A stretch of 64,000 nt of DNA from Tillandsia leiboldiana (Eukaryota; Streptophyta; Magnoliopsida; Poales; Bromeliaceae): positions 754,765 to 818,764 of the forward strand of contig CM055077.1 of assembly GCA_029204045.2 (NCBI GenBank), in the 5' to 3' direction. Of this stretch, positions 46,834 through 59,400 are shown one piece after another. A program made the translations under genes and the position numbers. Position 1 is the first letter of the stretch. Every line of letters starts with the position of its first letter. Under the pieces are notes generated by a model that was given only the letters and a program-made list of their open reading frames with translations, ran no database searches and was not told the DNA's origin.

Positions 46834-49800
46834 TGTCACGCCCCGGGTGTAAACCAGAACCCGGGTCCGTCTACAGATCCGCTGTGCATGCGGTATTTCC
46901 CACATACACGAAGCGTCGGTAACCTGCTCAGATATAAGAAATAATAATAACAGAGCATAATAATCAGAGCTAAACTAAAACTACTGTATCTCAGACAGAA
47001 GCTGGAAGTAAAAGAGTACAACAGTGAAATAAAATACAGATGTCTCTCCCAGCTCACCAGTAAAAATACAAACAGCTGGCAGAAGCCAGACCCAAAAAGA
47101 AAATAAATAAAAGTTGTCTGAGAAGACCCGGTACCCAAAATCTCCAGCTACAACCCTCAGGTGGCTCTCTACCTAGTCCGCAATCCGCTTGCCTCGATCA
47201 GTTGCTGACGGCCCAGCAACTCCCACGGAGGACTCTGCAAAACAAGGGGGAAGGAAGAAACAAGAAAAGACAATGGGGGTAAGTACTACTATAAACAGTA
47301 GCCTCCCCTAGTGGGTAAAGCCTCAGCTCAGATATGCCCACCAGGTGATCAGAGGCAAAAGGGGAAAGGAGAAGAAATGGGGGTGCAGATAAATGAAGCA
47401 ACTGATAAAATGCTATCCCTAATATGCCTCTACATGACCAACCAATAAGGATGGAGAAAGTGATGCATCAGAATCTAGAAGCCTGTCAAAATGACCCAAT
47501 CTGTCCGCCAGTGAACACTGGCACTGCCTGCTCTGCTGTCGAACTCAAGAACCCAGCATGGTGCCCGGCGCTCTGCACCGTGGAAAGCCTACTCCGGAGT
47601 GGCACTCGAGGGGAGCGACCCACACGAGTAAAGTATCACTGTAACAAGCATCTCTGTAACCACTGTCTCATAATAGCAGGACTGGATCATGACTATGATC
47701 AAAGTGGGAAACTCCGTCCACTAAAGAAAGCCCGATCCCCAAAACACCCAATCTGATGCAATAGTAACAACCCGGTCAACCACCCAAGATCCGTGGTCGC
47801 CGCAACACCCTGTCAAAAGCCCAACCTGTCCCAAATCCCCAATACCTGACTACACTGTCCAACATCCGCTTGAACCCGAGCGACTATGCCGCAAGTCTAT
47901 CAATAATAGGAGAAGAAAAGAATAAATGTATGGTTTCTCCTAAGTCAAGTCCCAAAAGATAGTACAGCAGTAAAAGGTGACATAATTAAGTGACCCGTTT
48001 AATCATGCATTGTCTCAATATTTTGTCCATTTTTCAAGAATAATCAGTTTAAAAGGTAAAGGCTAAGGTGACAGTCACATATGAACAATCATCCATTTTG
48101 CAGTCCTCAATTTATATTCTGCCCCTAAACATGCAGTCCAGAATAATTAAGCGATCAATTAAAGTAAACATGCTACCACAAATTCCACATGGATCCAATA
48201 ACCATTAAATAATTTCCCTAAGGCATGCAAGACTACCAATCAATAAGTTAGCATCAACAAATCAGGGGAATTCTGACATCCCTAGTGGGCATACCAAAGG
48301 AGAGGAGTACAACAACCACCCACCTGAAGTGCTAACTGTCCGGATCCGTACAGCTGAAAATACCAAAAACTCCAATCCTGTGCTCCAACAAGTTCAGCAC
48401 ACCCGTACTACTCCTGGTACAATACAAAGTCCACTAAATACACTAAGGCTCCCAATTATTGCTCTTATAATCACATACAACATCGGATTCAAAACTGTTA
48501 AATTATCACCTGCAGAAAGTGCCCAGAAAATTCCAAGAAAAATATAACGGCGATCCTCGCGTCGATAGCTTCGCAACGGTACCAAGCACGCCCAAATCTG
48601 AGTTCGGTAAGTCAAGATATAAATTCGGGAAGAGGGGTATCACAACAAAAATCTGTGCTAAAGACTGTGCACTGTTCACTGAGAAAACAGTGATTTTCAC
48701 CTCGAAATAATCCCCCGGAAAATCCAAGAAAAATACGAGCGCGTTCCTTGCGATCCGTAGATGAAAAAGTTGTAAAAGCTCGTTTCCGTCTGATGCTCGT
48801 GCGCGAAGATACGGCCAAAATACCCCGCTGCTGTCAAGGAAATCCATACAGAAAAAGGGGTCACTGTTTGCCTCGGGATCCATGCCAACACTTCGAAACG
48901 GGAAAGCGCGACCAAAACGAAAGATGAAGTCCTACCTCTTAGGAGTCTGCCGGCGCAAGAATCACTGCAAAATGATCTCGGGGTAGCCTAGGGGAGCTAA
49001 AACACTGTCGCTGCGCCGAAGAAGAACACTAGAAAGCAACGTCGCGCCGCACCGTAAAATGAGGAACCTCGGGATTCGAGCCTCCTAAAATCCTGAAACT
49101 TTGCAGGTGGATCAAGGATTAAGAGGGGAAAATTTCATCAATAGGAAGCTCGGGCAGAAGAGGTGCGGTTTGGGAGAAAAAGGCCAAAGAAAGAGGCTCG
49201 GGTTGGCTATTTATAGGCTGAAAAATCTTTTGGAGAAATACCCTCTGTGTCCCCACTTTCGGGAGCCCGAAATCTTTCGGGCTGCTACAGTAATGGGCCG
49301 GCCCATTACTGTTCACGCCCGAAACTCCACGGGCCGGCCACGTAGCCCACTTCACCGAGACCCTGGGGCCCCCTGCACCCGGCGCACCTGCGCCAGCCAA
49401 TGGCAGCGCGACACGTGGCCCGGCAATCCGTGCACCGCGCACGTCGCGCCGTGGACCGCGCACGTCGCGCCGTGGACCGCGCACGTCGCGGCTGACCCGG
49501 GCCGTACGGCCACCTGCCCCGCCGTACGTGTCACCTGCCCCGGTCACCAACTCCACCGGTTGCATGGACCGGGAGCACAACACCGAACCAAACACCTCAT
49601 GCCACGTGTCCACCCGGTCTACCGTGCACCCGGGACCAAAATCCGTGGACCGCGTCTGCAGCACCGGCCAACCGAAAAGCGCCACGTGGCCCGCCCCTGG
49701 CGCACGACCTCCGCGGTGGACCGCGCTCCTGCCCGCGCCCTCAGCCGCCTGCCCGCGCCCTCAGCCGCCTGCCCGCGGCCGCTAAACGCCTGCCCGAGGC

Positions 49801-50319
49801 TGCGCCGCCGCCCGCCGACGCTGCCCGCCGCTACCGGCCGCCGCCGGCGATCGCCGGAGACACTATTCCGGCATGAACAGTACCCGCAAGCTCAAAAACA
49901 GTAAGTAAATAGCCCATCTTGACCGTTTTCGCGCGCTGATTCCAAAAACGGCGTCCATTTTGCCAAAATCCACTTCCAAAATTTGTCGGAGGCTCCCGGA
50001 AAGGTAAATTTAATCCATTTTTCGCGCCGGGTCGCAATCTTGATTCCAATAAGCGCGCAAACCACTCTAACACCCCGAATGGGCTCCCAGATAGGCAGAC
50101 AAGCTCCAAAACGACAGAAAACCAATTCCCAACCTCCGCTTTGGCCTAAAACCTCTCTAACATTCGGCAAAAACAGCCGCCGGCCAAACACAACAAGCCA
50201 AAGCTTCACAGGGTCCATCTGTGGCATCCATTTGATGCGCTATGGCCGAACACACCATCGACAGGTGTTTGCACAGAGAAAAAGCGGGAAAAAGCTGTAA
50301 GGAGTTCAGGGGCCCTACA
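46834..50319 (-). repeat. 3' LTR of the Gypsy element (3486 bp)
   Basis: On the minus strand it starts TGTAGGGCCCC and ends CGGGGCGTGACA. A TATA box lies at 49208-49215. It carries three copies of a 21-bp GC-rich unit (around 49437-49495) where the other LTR has two. Several ORFs of 60-270 codons in it recur in the other LTR and show no known domain; they are not genes. Confidence 0.95.
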
Positions 50320-50331
50320 TCCTCCCCCACT
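50320..50331 (-). other. Polypurine tract of the Gypsy element
   Basis: AGTGGGGGAGGA on the minus strand abuts the TG of the 3' LTR exactly, the expected primer for plus-strand synthesis. Confidence 0.9.
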
Positions 50332-50379
50332 AAAAAAAAGTTTCGTCCCCGAAATAAGGAAAAACAAAATGGACGTACC

Positions 50380-53300
50380 TCAACTAGAAGCCTCGAACAA
50401 GAAAGGGTAGGCGTCTCTCATCTCTGTCTCCAGCTCCCATGTAGCCTCTCGCTCCTCATGATTGCTCCACAAGATCTTCACATATGGAATGGCCCAATTG
50501 CGCAATTCCTTCACCTCGCGAGCAAGAATCCGCAACGGGCGCTCCTCGTAGACCAAATCCTCGCCGATCTCCAAAGAAGTGAAGTCAATCACGTGCGACG
50601 GGTCAAAAACATATCTCCTCAGAGCTGAGACGTGGAAGACATCGTGAACTCCGGCCAGGCGTGGGGGCAAGGCAACTCTGTATGCCACAGGACCAACTCT
50701 GTCCAGTACCTCAAAGGGTCCAATAAAGCGGGGACTGAGCTTTCCCCGTACTCCAAATCTCCGGACCCCTTTCGAGGGCGAGACCTTCAAGAAGACATGA
50801 TCACCAACCTGAAACTCCAGGTCTCGCCGTCGAGTGTCGGCGTAGCTCCTCTGACGACTCTGGGCTATCACAAGGTGTCGGCGAATGACTCTGACCTTTT
50901 CCTCAGCCTCCAAAAGCAAATCCGGTCCCAAAGTCATTCTCTCACCCACGTCACTCCAAAATAAGGGAGACCGACACTTGCGTCCATACAGCGCCTCAAA
51001 CGGAGCCATCTGGATACTCGCCTGATAGCTGTTGTTGTACGCGAACTCAACCAACGACAAGTGCCTGTACCACCCTCCTCCAAAATCCATAACGCACGCT
51101 CTCAACATATCCTCGAGGGTCTGTATGGTGCGTTCTGACTGTCCATCGGTCTGTGGGTGGAGAGCGGTGCTAAACCTGAGCTGAGTCCCCAATGCTGAAT
51201 GCAAACTCCCCCAAAAGCGTGATACGAATCTCGGGTCTCGATCTGACACAATCGAAGCAGGGATACCGTGAAGCCTCACTATCTCATCCAGATATAACTG
51301 TGCCAAATGCTCCAGTGACCAAGTCATCTGAACCGGTAAGAAGTGCGCCAACTTGGTGAGTCTGTCCACAATAACCCAGATCGCATCAGCCCCGCTCTGC
51401 GCCCTCGGCAATCCAGTGACGAAATCCATAGTGACGTGGTCCCATTTCCACTCGGGAATTGGAAGACTCTGCAACTTACCAGCAGGAACGCGATGCTCTG
51501 CTTTCACTTGCTGGCAAGTTAAACAATGAGCTACGAATCTCCCAATGTCCCGCTTCATCCCGGGCCACCAAAACTGTGCCTTGAGGTCCTTATACATCTT
51601 AGTACCTCCAGGATGGATGGTATAAGGTGTAAAATGGGCCTCCCTCAAAATCTGATCTCTAATCTCCTGATCCATAGGCACACATACTCGGTCCCTGTAC
51701 CGCAGTACTCCCGAGCTATCCACAGAAAAATCCCCTATCTGATCCGCCTGAAGCTGCGTCCTGATCCTCGTCAAGTAGGGGTCCTCACTCTGAGTGTCCC
51801 TGATCCTCTCCAACAGAGTGGGCTGCAAGACCATAGACATGAGTCTAGCAGAGACCCCAGGGGATACTACCTCCAACTGTAACCGCCTCATCTGCTCGAC
51901 CAACGGCGCCTGCTGCGAGATCAAAAAGCTCAGACTTGTCCTCCTGCTCAAAGCATCCGCCACAACATTGGCCTTGCCGGGATGATAAAGGATACTCAGA
52001 TCATAATCCTTTAGCAGCTCCAACCACCGGCGTTGCCTCAAATTCAGCTCCTTTTGGGTGAACAGATACTTCAAGCTTTTGTGATCAGTATATATCTCGC
52101 AATGCTCTCCATACAAATAATGCCGCCACAGCTTCAGAGCAAACACTACCGCGGCCAACTCAAGATCGTGAGTAGGGTAATTTTTCTCATAGTCCTTTAA
52201 TTGCCGTGAAGCATAGGCAATTACCCTACCACGCTGCATCAATACACACCCCAGACCACTATGTGAGGCATCACTGTAAATCACAAATCCTTCCCCCATA
52301 ACTGGGAGGGCAAGGATCGGAGCGGTCATCAACCTCTGCTTCAGCTCCTCAAAGCAGCTCTGGCAAGTCTCGCTCCAAACAAACTTAACCCCTTTTCTGG
52401 TCAGACGAGTGAGGGGAGAGGAAAGCTTCGCAAAGCCTTCCACAAAGCGCCGATAGTAGCCCGCCAATCCAAGAAAGCTTCGCACCTCGGTGATAGTCGT
52501 CGGCCTCGGCCAATCTCTAATAGCATCCACCTTGGCCGGATCCACCGCCACTCCAGCAGCTGAAACCACATGACCCAGAAAGGCAACCTCCCGGAGCCAA
52601 AACTCGCACTTTTTGAACTTAGCATACAGCTTTTTCTCTCGCAGAAGCTGTAGCACGGTCCTCAAGTGCTCCTCGTGCTCCAGATCACTCCGGGAGTAGA
52701 TCAGAATATCATCGATGAACACCACCACAAACCGATCCAAAAAGGGCTGACAAATCCTGTTCATCAAGTCCATGAATGCGGCAGGGGCATTAGTCAACCC
52801 AAAAGGCATTACCGTGAACTCATAATGCCCGTACCGCGATCTGAAAGCCGTCTTGGAGATGTCCTCGGCCCTCACCCTAAGCTGGTGGTAACCGGACTGC
52901 AGATCAATCTTCGAGAACACAGATGCTCCCTGTAACTGATCAAACAAATCATCTATCCGGGGGAGGGGATACTTGTTCCGGATGGTCACTTTGTTCAATT
53001 CCCTATAATCCACGCACAATCGGAGTGACCCATCCTTCTTCTTAACAAACAACACAGGCGCTCCCCACGGAGAAACACTGGGTCGGACGAAGCCCCTATC
53101 CAAAAGATCCTGAAGCTGGGCTTTCAACTCCCTTAACTCGGCTGGCGCCATCCTATAGGGTGCCTTTGAGATTGGTGCAGTCCCAGGGACCACATCAATC
53201 ACGAACTCAATCTCCCTCTTCGGCGGCATCGTCGTCAGCTCTGGGGGAAACACATCTGGGAACTCTCGGACAATAGGGATATCCTCGAGTCCCAGTGCCG

Positions 53301-55188
53301 CCGTAGGCACCTCCACAACCGTGGCCAAAAAGGCAGTACATCCTCTGCTCAACATCCTCCTAGCCCTCGCCGAGGAAATGGTCGCTGCGAATAGCATGCT
53401 CTGGCAGCCTCTGAAGATGAACTCTTCCTGTCCTGGCTCGCGAAGAGTCACCGTCCTCTCTCTGTAGTCGATAGTGGCGGAGTACCGTGATAGCCAATCC
53501 ATCCCCAACACCAAGTCAAAATCATGGAGCTGCTGCAAGACAAGCAAGTCTGCAGGCAATATCCAAGGCCCCAACTGTACCGGGCATGCCACACAACGCT
53601 CCTCGACATGCAAAATATGATCGGGAATCCGCACCTCTAATGCATGTGACAAGGACTCTAACTCTAAACCATGCAGGGATGCAAATGCTCGACTAATGAA
53701 AGAATGAGATGCTCCAGTGTCGAATAAAGTGCGAGTCCGAATACCAAAGAGTAGAATAATACCTGCCACCACCTGGTCTGCCGCTGGAGAATTCGCCAAC
53801 TGGGCGGCATACACCCGCCCGCTCGGTGCTGGAGGTCGAGAATCCACAGGGTAAGAAGTGGACGGCCTGATCGCTGGAGCATAAGGCCGCTGAGCTGGTG
53901 GTCGCTGCTGCTGAGGGGGATATGGAACCGATGCCGAAGAAGGTGCCGAGGAAGTAGTAAGGGGGCAGGTAGCTCGCACATGCCCCGGCTGTCCACAACG
54001 GAAGCATCGACCCCATCTCTGGTCACAAGTGATGGCGGCATGCTGACCTCCACAGAAGATACATCGGTCAGAAGATCGGGGCTGTCTCGGCTGCTGCTGC
54101 TGCTGTCTCGAGGACTGCTGCTGAGATCTCTGCGGCCTCTGCTGCGATCTCTGCTTCTGGTGCTGCTGCTGATGCTGCTGCGGTCTCTGGGGTCCACCAG
54201 GCCCTCTCCTCTCAGATCGCCCACGGCCATAAGACTGGGACTGCGGCGGCCGTGGCGGTCTCCATGAGCTGGCCTGTCCCCCGTCCTCTGGGGCTGGTCG
54301 CTTCCTGTCGGAACTCTGCGCGACCGCGGCCCTCTGTCTGGCCACCACCTGATCACCTCTCTCCACCCACTGTGCATACTCTGCGGCTGCCTCCAGAGTC
54401 TGAAATATCTGAGCATGCACCAGTGTGTAAATCTCTGGACGGAGGCCTCCCTCGAACAACTCAACCTGGTGTGGACCGTCACGAGCGACGAAGGGCACAC
54501 AGTTCAATAATTCCATGAACTCCTGAAAATAGACATGGGTCGATCGATCGCCCTGCTGCAGATTCTTCAAGTCGTCCTCCAACTTCTTCTTCACACTGGT
54601 AGAAAAATAGGTGTCCAACACCATCCGTTTGAACTCCTCCCAAGGCAACTGCCGAGTAATCCGGAACTCCAGTGGCTCTACCCGCTGCCACCAAAAATCA
54701 GCATCTCCGTCCAAACAGTGCACCGCCATGTGCACTCGGTACCTCGGGTCGATGAAGAAGTCCCGAAAAAGCTTCTCCATCGCAGAAAGCCATCTCCCAA
54801 CAGCCCGGGGCTGAGCATCCCGCCCTGAGAATCTAGGTGGTCCCCGCTGAACAAACTTGGAGAGTTTGTCAGCAAAATCCTGCTCCTCCTCCGCAGTCAA
54901 AGGCTGAATAGCTCCAGGAGCCCCGCTACTCGAAGATGGCGCTGACGGCACGGAAGGTGCTACAGGAGGCACAGGGGCCTCCGGGACAGCCGCGGGGGGT
55001 GCCTCTCTCTGGGCAAGCAGCTGATCGATCCTCTGCTCCTGGCGGCGCTGACCCTCCGCCAACTGGGCCACCAAGGCCCTCAACTCAGTAAGCTCGGGGG
55101 GTGTAGGCTGCTCTGACTCAACAGGGGGTGAAGGGACACCCCGAGTGGGAATCCGGCGTCGAGGAGGCATCCTGCCACAAGAAACCAA
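50380..55188 (-). CDS. Gypsy gag-pol polyprotein, uninterrupted, 1602 codons
   Basis: A single open frame encodes all expected domains in order. Gag is at about residues 120-290, with a CCHC knuckle (CFRCGQPGHVRATC) near 400. The aspartic protease follows (LFDTGASHSFIS, about 490). Reverse transcriptase (about 650-830) has DLQSGYHQLRV and the active-site FIDD. RNase H (about 900-1030) has DALSRR at its end. Integrase has the HHCC zinc site (near 1130) and a D,D-35-E core (MDFVTGLP, then IVSDRDPRF). A C-terminal chromodomain-like block (ILWSNHEEREATWELE) closes the protein. No stop or frameshift is visible, so the copy may be capable of mobility. The second Met, at residue 7 (MPPRRR), is probably the true start. 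It lies between LTRs that are under 1% different. Confidence 0.95.
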   Translation of the reverse strand: MVSCGRMPPRRRIPTRGVPSPPVESEQPTPPELTELRALVAQLAEGQRRQEQRIDQLLAQREAPPAAVPEAPVPPVAPSVPSAPSSSSGAPGAIQPLTAEEEQDFADKLSKFVQRGPPRFSGRDAQPRAVGRWLSAMEKLFRDFFIDPRYRVHMAVHCLDGDADFWWQRVEPLEFRITRQLPWEEFKRMVLDTYFSTSVKKKLEDDLKNLQQGDRSTHVYFQEFMELLNCVPFVARDGPHQVELFEGGLRPEIYTLVHAQIFQTLEAAAEYAQWVERGDQVVARQRAAVAQSSDRKRPAPEDGGQASSWRPPRPPQSQSYGRGRSERRGPGGPQRPQQHQQQHQKQRSQQRPQRSQQQSSRQQQQQPRQPRSSDRCIFCGGQHAAITCDQRWGRCFRCGQPGHVRATCPLTTSSAPSSASVPYPPQQQRPPAQRPYAPAIRPSTSYPVDSRPPAPSGRVYAAQLANSPAADQVVAGIILLFGIRTRTLFDTGASHSFISRAFASLHGLELESLSHALEVRIPDHILHVEERCVACPVQLGPWILPADLLVLQQLHDFDLVLGMDWLSRYSATIDYRERTVTLREPGQEEFIFRGCQSMLFAATISSARARRMLSRGCTAFLATVVEVPTAALGLEDIPIVREFPDVFPPELTTMPPKREIEFVIDVVPGTAPISKAPYRMAPAELRELKAQLQDLLDRGFVRPSVSPWGAPVLFVKKKDGSLRLCVDYRELNKVTIRNKYPLPRIDDLFDQLQGASVFSKIDLQSGYHQLRVRAEDISKTAFRSRYGHYEFTVMPFGLTNAPAAFMDLMNRICQPFLDRFVVVFIDDILIYSRSDLEHEEHLRTVLQLLREKKLYAKFKKCEFWLREVAFLGHVVSAAGVAVDPAKVDAIRDWPRPTTITEVRSFLGLAGYYRRFVEGFAKLSSPLTRLTRKGVKFVWSETCQSCFEELKQRLMTAPILALPVMGEGFVIYSDASHSGLGCVLMQRGRVIAYASRQLKDYEKNYPTHDLELAAVVFALKLWRHYLYGEHCEIYTDHKSLKYLFTQKELNLRQRRWLELLKDYDLSILYHPGKANVVADALSRRTSLSFLISQQAPLVEQMRRLQLEVVSPGVSARLMSMVLQPTLLERIRDTQSEDPYLTRIRTQLQADQIGDFSVDSSGVLRYRDRVCVPMDQEIRDQILREAHFTPYTIHPGGTKMYKDLKAQFWWPGMKRDIGRFVAHCLTCQQVKAEHRVPAGKLQSLPIPEWKWDHVTMDFVTGLPRAQSGADAIWVIVDRLTKLAHFLPVQMTWSLEHLAQLYLDEIVRLHGIPASIVSDRDPRFVSRFWGSLHSALGTQLRFSTALHPQTDGQSERTIQTLEDMLRACVMDFGGGWYRHLSLVEFAYNNSYQASIQMAPFEALYGRKCRSPLFWSDVGERMTLGPDLLLEAEEKVRVIRRHLVIAQSRQRSYADTRRRDLEFQVGDHVFLKVSPSKGVRRFGVRGKLSPRFIGPFEVLDRVGPVAYRVALPPRLAGVHDVFHVSALRRYVFDPSHVIDFTSLEIGEDLVYEERPLRILAREVKELRNWAIPYVKILWSNHEEREATWELETEMRDAYPFLFEASS

Positions 55189-55443
55189 ACATCAGCAACG
55201 AAACCCCACACGACCCAATCTGGCGAAAGTCAAAAGACATCCTCCTATTTCTGTCACCTTATGTTGTCTGCAGCCAACATAATGGTCCAACAGAAATAGG
55301 CTATGTCGATCTCTCTTCACTCACAGGAAGAATCAACTATAAAATCACCGACTTTCGCAAAATGTTACGCCACTCACGCCCTATCATCCTAGGGTCTGTC
55401 CAAAAGCCTAGGGTTTCCTAAGTCCAAACTGACCTATCCCTAA

Positions 55444-55455
55444 GCTCTGATACCA
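55444..55455 (-). other. Primer-binding site of the Gypsy element
   Basis: TGGTATCAGAGC on the minus strand, complementary to initiator tRNA-Met, lies 8 bases after the end of the 5' LTR at 55464. Confidence 0.92.
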
Positions 55456-56394
55456 ACTTAATCTGTCACGCTCCGGGTGTAAACCAGAACCCGGGCCCGT
55501 CTACAGATCCGCCGTGCATGCGGTATTTCCCACATACACGAAGCGTCGGTAACCTGCTCAGATATAAGAAATAATAATAACAGAGCATAATAATCAGAGC
55601 TAAACTAAAACTACTGTATCTCAGACAGAAGCTGGAAGTAAAAGAGTACAACAGTGAAATAAAATACAGATGTCTCTCCCAGCTCACCAGTAAAAATACA
55701 AACAGCTGGCAGAAGCCAGACCCAAAAAGAAAATAAATAAAAGTTGTCTGAGAAGACCCGGTACCCAAAATCTCCAGCTACAACCCTCAGGTGGCTCTCT
55801 ACCTAGTCCGCAATCCGCTTGCCTCGATCAGTTGCTGACGGCCCAGCAACTCCCACGGAGGACTCTGCAAAATAAGGGGGAAGGAAGAAACAAGAAAAGA
55901 CAATGGGGGTAAGTACTACTATAAACAGTAGCCTCCCCTAGTGGGTAAAGCCTCAGCTCAGATATGCCCACCAGGTGATCAGAGGCAAAAGGGGAAAGGA
56001 GAAGAAATGGGGGTGCAGATAAATGAAGCAACTGATAAAATGCTATCCCTAATATGCCTCTACATGACCAACCAATAAGGATGGAGAAAGTGATGCATCA
56101 GAATCTAGAAGCCTGTCAAAATGACCCAATCTGTCCGCCAGTGAACACTGGCACTGCCTGCTCTGCTGTCGAACTCAAGAACCCAGCATGGTGCCCGGCG
56201 CTCTGCACCGTGGAAAGCCTACTCCGGAGTGGCACTCGAGGGGAGCGACCCACACGAGTAAAGTATCACTGTAACAAGCATCTCTGTAACCACTGTCTCA
56301 TAATAGCAGGACTGGATCATGACTATGATCAAAGTGGGAAACTCCGTCCACTAAAGAAAGCCCGATCCCCAAAACACCCAATCTGATGCAATAG

Positions 56395-56425
56395 TGTCAC
56401 GCCCCGAGTTTTAAAAATCCGGTAA

Positions 56426-56456
<31 letters not shown>

Positions 56457-59400
56457 GAGTTTGCAAACTGGGCGCAACAGACCGCCACACGTATAGAAGA
56501 CTCTCTGTCCCGAGGACAGAGACTCCCCTATACATGCACGGCGAAAAGTCATCATCAGAGATCAACAATTATGTCAGTATCTAATCTAATCTACTCAGCA
56601 TGGATAATCATATTAAGTTATTACATCATAATTTTCAAATGTCTAAATCAAAAGCTGAAAGAAATGCTGAAAGTAAATGTCTGCAAGATCATCGACACAT
56701 CATGCTCATGGGGACAGCTCTATCGTAATCGGCTCACAGGAACGTCCCGACATCTCGCCACCCGACGAACCTACAACAATCACCCGAGGGTGTGAGATAC
56801 ACCGGAGTGCATCCCAGTGGGCACGACGAGCCGAGAATCAGCTAATCGTACCTACTGGGTACTAAAATCTGCGGATGGTAATAATCAAAAGGGTAAAGCT
56901 GAGTAAACAGATATGATCTACTAATAATCAGAATCACAATAGCAGGTAAGCATCAAAAATGACGATCAAGAAATACTGTAGAATAAGCATGCTAGAATCA
57001 AATGTCAACCACAAGGATCATGCATAAAGAACTACTAGAGATACAGGCATGCCTACAGATAATAGTGCTGGAAATAACTGAACAATAGTACAAGTGAACC
57101 ATGCGTCAATGGTGGAAACTCAAGTATCCAATCATGCGCCAATATTGGTCTCAGAGGACCTCAGGCAAAAGCCACTGATCCGCACCCGATCCGCTAACAT
57201 ACCCCTGTCTAGGGCTCACGGGTCTATCACCAGACCACTCTACCGGTAAAGAACCAGCTCCACGGGGAGCGACCCCGGCCAGGTTCGTGAAGTACAGCAG
57301 TGCATGGCAAGTCATCATGATCAATCTCACGGTCTAGTGACCGAGTAATCGGCTCATGCCGAAATCCCAACAGGGAATCAACTGTCTATATCTATCCATC
57401 GGAATCAATCAATCATGCATATAGAGTAATATCTATCAATCAGGATCAATCAGTCATGCATATCTATATATCAATCAGTCAGAATCAGTCAGGACTAATA
57501 AGGGAGTATATAAATGATAATCGGCTGATAGTGACAATAAATCTCAATCACAGATCTAGTCAGGTCAATGTCAATCAGAGGGATCATGCTATGTCAAAAG
57601 AGATCAATATATGTCATATAGGTAAAATCAGCAGGGCAAGCCAAGAACAAGTGTCCGACTGGACTAAAGCAACCAGAGGGTCGAATAGATCAACCCGGGC
57701 CGAAGTTAACCCACCTGGATGAAGGCAGAGTCCCCGAACTCCCGATCAACAACTGGGGGCTGGCGTCGAACAACTGGGCCCTGTATAAAGTGCTATAATC
57801 AGTAATAGACTCACACAACCCTTTCCCGACGGCGTTACACTAACGAAACGTTTAAACGGGTCAAATCAGTCATTTCGTCGGTCGACAACTGATTCCTGGT
57901 CAACGAGACCCATCGGAATCCTAATAAAATGACCAGGTAGTGCGTAGGTGCTATCAAAGGGCAACCAGGATGTTTATTTTACAAGTTGGTCCATTATGTG
58001 TTTAAAACTGCATAAATATCTTTTAGCGAACTACTGTTTTAGCTTGATCTTAAGATCCGGGAATCCAAACTTGATTCCGTAAGTGCCAGCGAGTCACATT
58101 TGATGCGAGGAAACCCGTGCTCGCTGCCTTGGGTCAGCGCGAAACCCCAGGGCAAAGTTAGCCTTTTAACTCGCGATTTTGGACGCAGTGTTTTGCCCCG
58201 TTCTCGCAATCCGGGGATCCAAAATTGACGCCGTAAATTTCAGCGTGTTTGTTACGATGAGACGGAGGCCGTGCTCACAATATTTGGGCCGAGACCAAGC
58301 CCAATTACAAGTTGGCCCATAAACATTTGGGTTCAATTCACAACTATGCTTAATTTCTATTTGTAGTTGATCAAATTACAAGTTCAGTGGAGCATCATGT
58401 ACTGTAAGGTAAGTGGAGTTGAGGGCTCACCTCAGGTTCACCGGGGAGTGGCCGGAGCAGTCGGCCGGAGCAAGGTGGTGCAACTTCAATAGGGACCAAG
58501 GCTCGGCTTGGGCAACCTTGCACCAAACTGGGTTCAAACTTGGATCAGAGGTGAGCACTGGTTAGCTCCGGGTGCCAGATGATGCTCGGGTCAGGCCGGG
58601 TCAGGCGCCGGTGGCCGGAGGCGGCGGCGGCCGAAAGATAGCCCGAAAAGCTTTGGCTCGGGTGCAAGGATTGAGGGATCAACCACCGAGAGTTTCTGGG
58701 CCAAACAGCTTGATGGGGAGCAAGATTGGGGCGGTTAGGTCTCACCTGGGTGGTTGCCGGAGTCCCAGAGCGCCGGGGATCGCCGGAGCTCGAGCCGTAG
58801 TCCTCCTCGGGTGCAACCTTGGAGCATGGAAACCTTACGTCAAGAGGGCCATGCAACTTGCTGGGAGGACTCAGGGGATCAAGATAAGCCTACCTGGAGG
58901 TTCCCGGCGGTAGAGGAGCGCCGGCGAGGCGGCGCCGGAAAGGCTCGGTCAAGCTCGGAGGAGCTCTAATGGTGGATTCCGGCCGGCTGGGTTCCGGCCG
59001 GAGCAACTTGGATGGAAAGTTTCCACTCGGCGCCAGGAAGCTTCTGGTGGCAGTGGCCGCCGGTGGGAGGCAGCGGCGGCGCCGGACGGCGACGCGCGGC
59101 CGAGAACCCAAGAATCGGGTTTCTAGGGCTCCTTCGCGCGGGCCCGATCTTGATCCGATCGTGATGGGGCTTCGTGGAGAGGTTGCAGTCAACCAGGGGA
59201 GGGAGATCAACGGTGCTGATCTCCGGTTGAACGGCCGGATCACGGCGGCGCTGAAGATCGGCCGAGGAAGCAATAATTTGATGGAACGGCTCCCGCCGGC
59301 GGTCGGGTCGGCGGCCGCGGCTCGGACTGCAACCGGAGGATCACCTCGGTGTCAGGAGCACATTGGTCGTGCCCAAAAACCGAAATGAAAACAAATGTCC

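Noticed and set aside
46836..47138. Conserved 100-codon minus-strand ORF repeated at 55466-55768
   Set aside because: Its conservation is explained by the two near-identical LTRs; no domain is visible.
49101..49904. 267-codon plus-strand ORF, and its 220-codon counterpart at 61867-62529
   Set aside because: Both lie inside the Gypsy LTRs, are antisense to LTR transcription, are Arg/Pro/His low-complexity and differ in length because of the 21-bp repeat.
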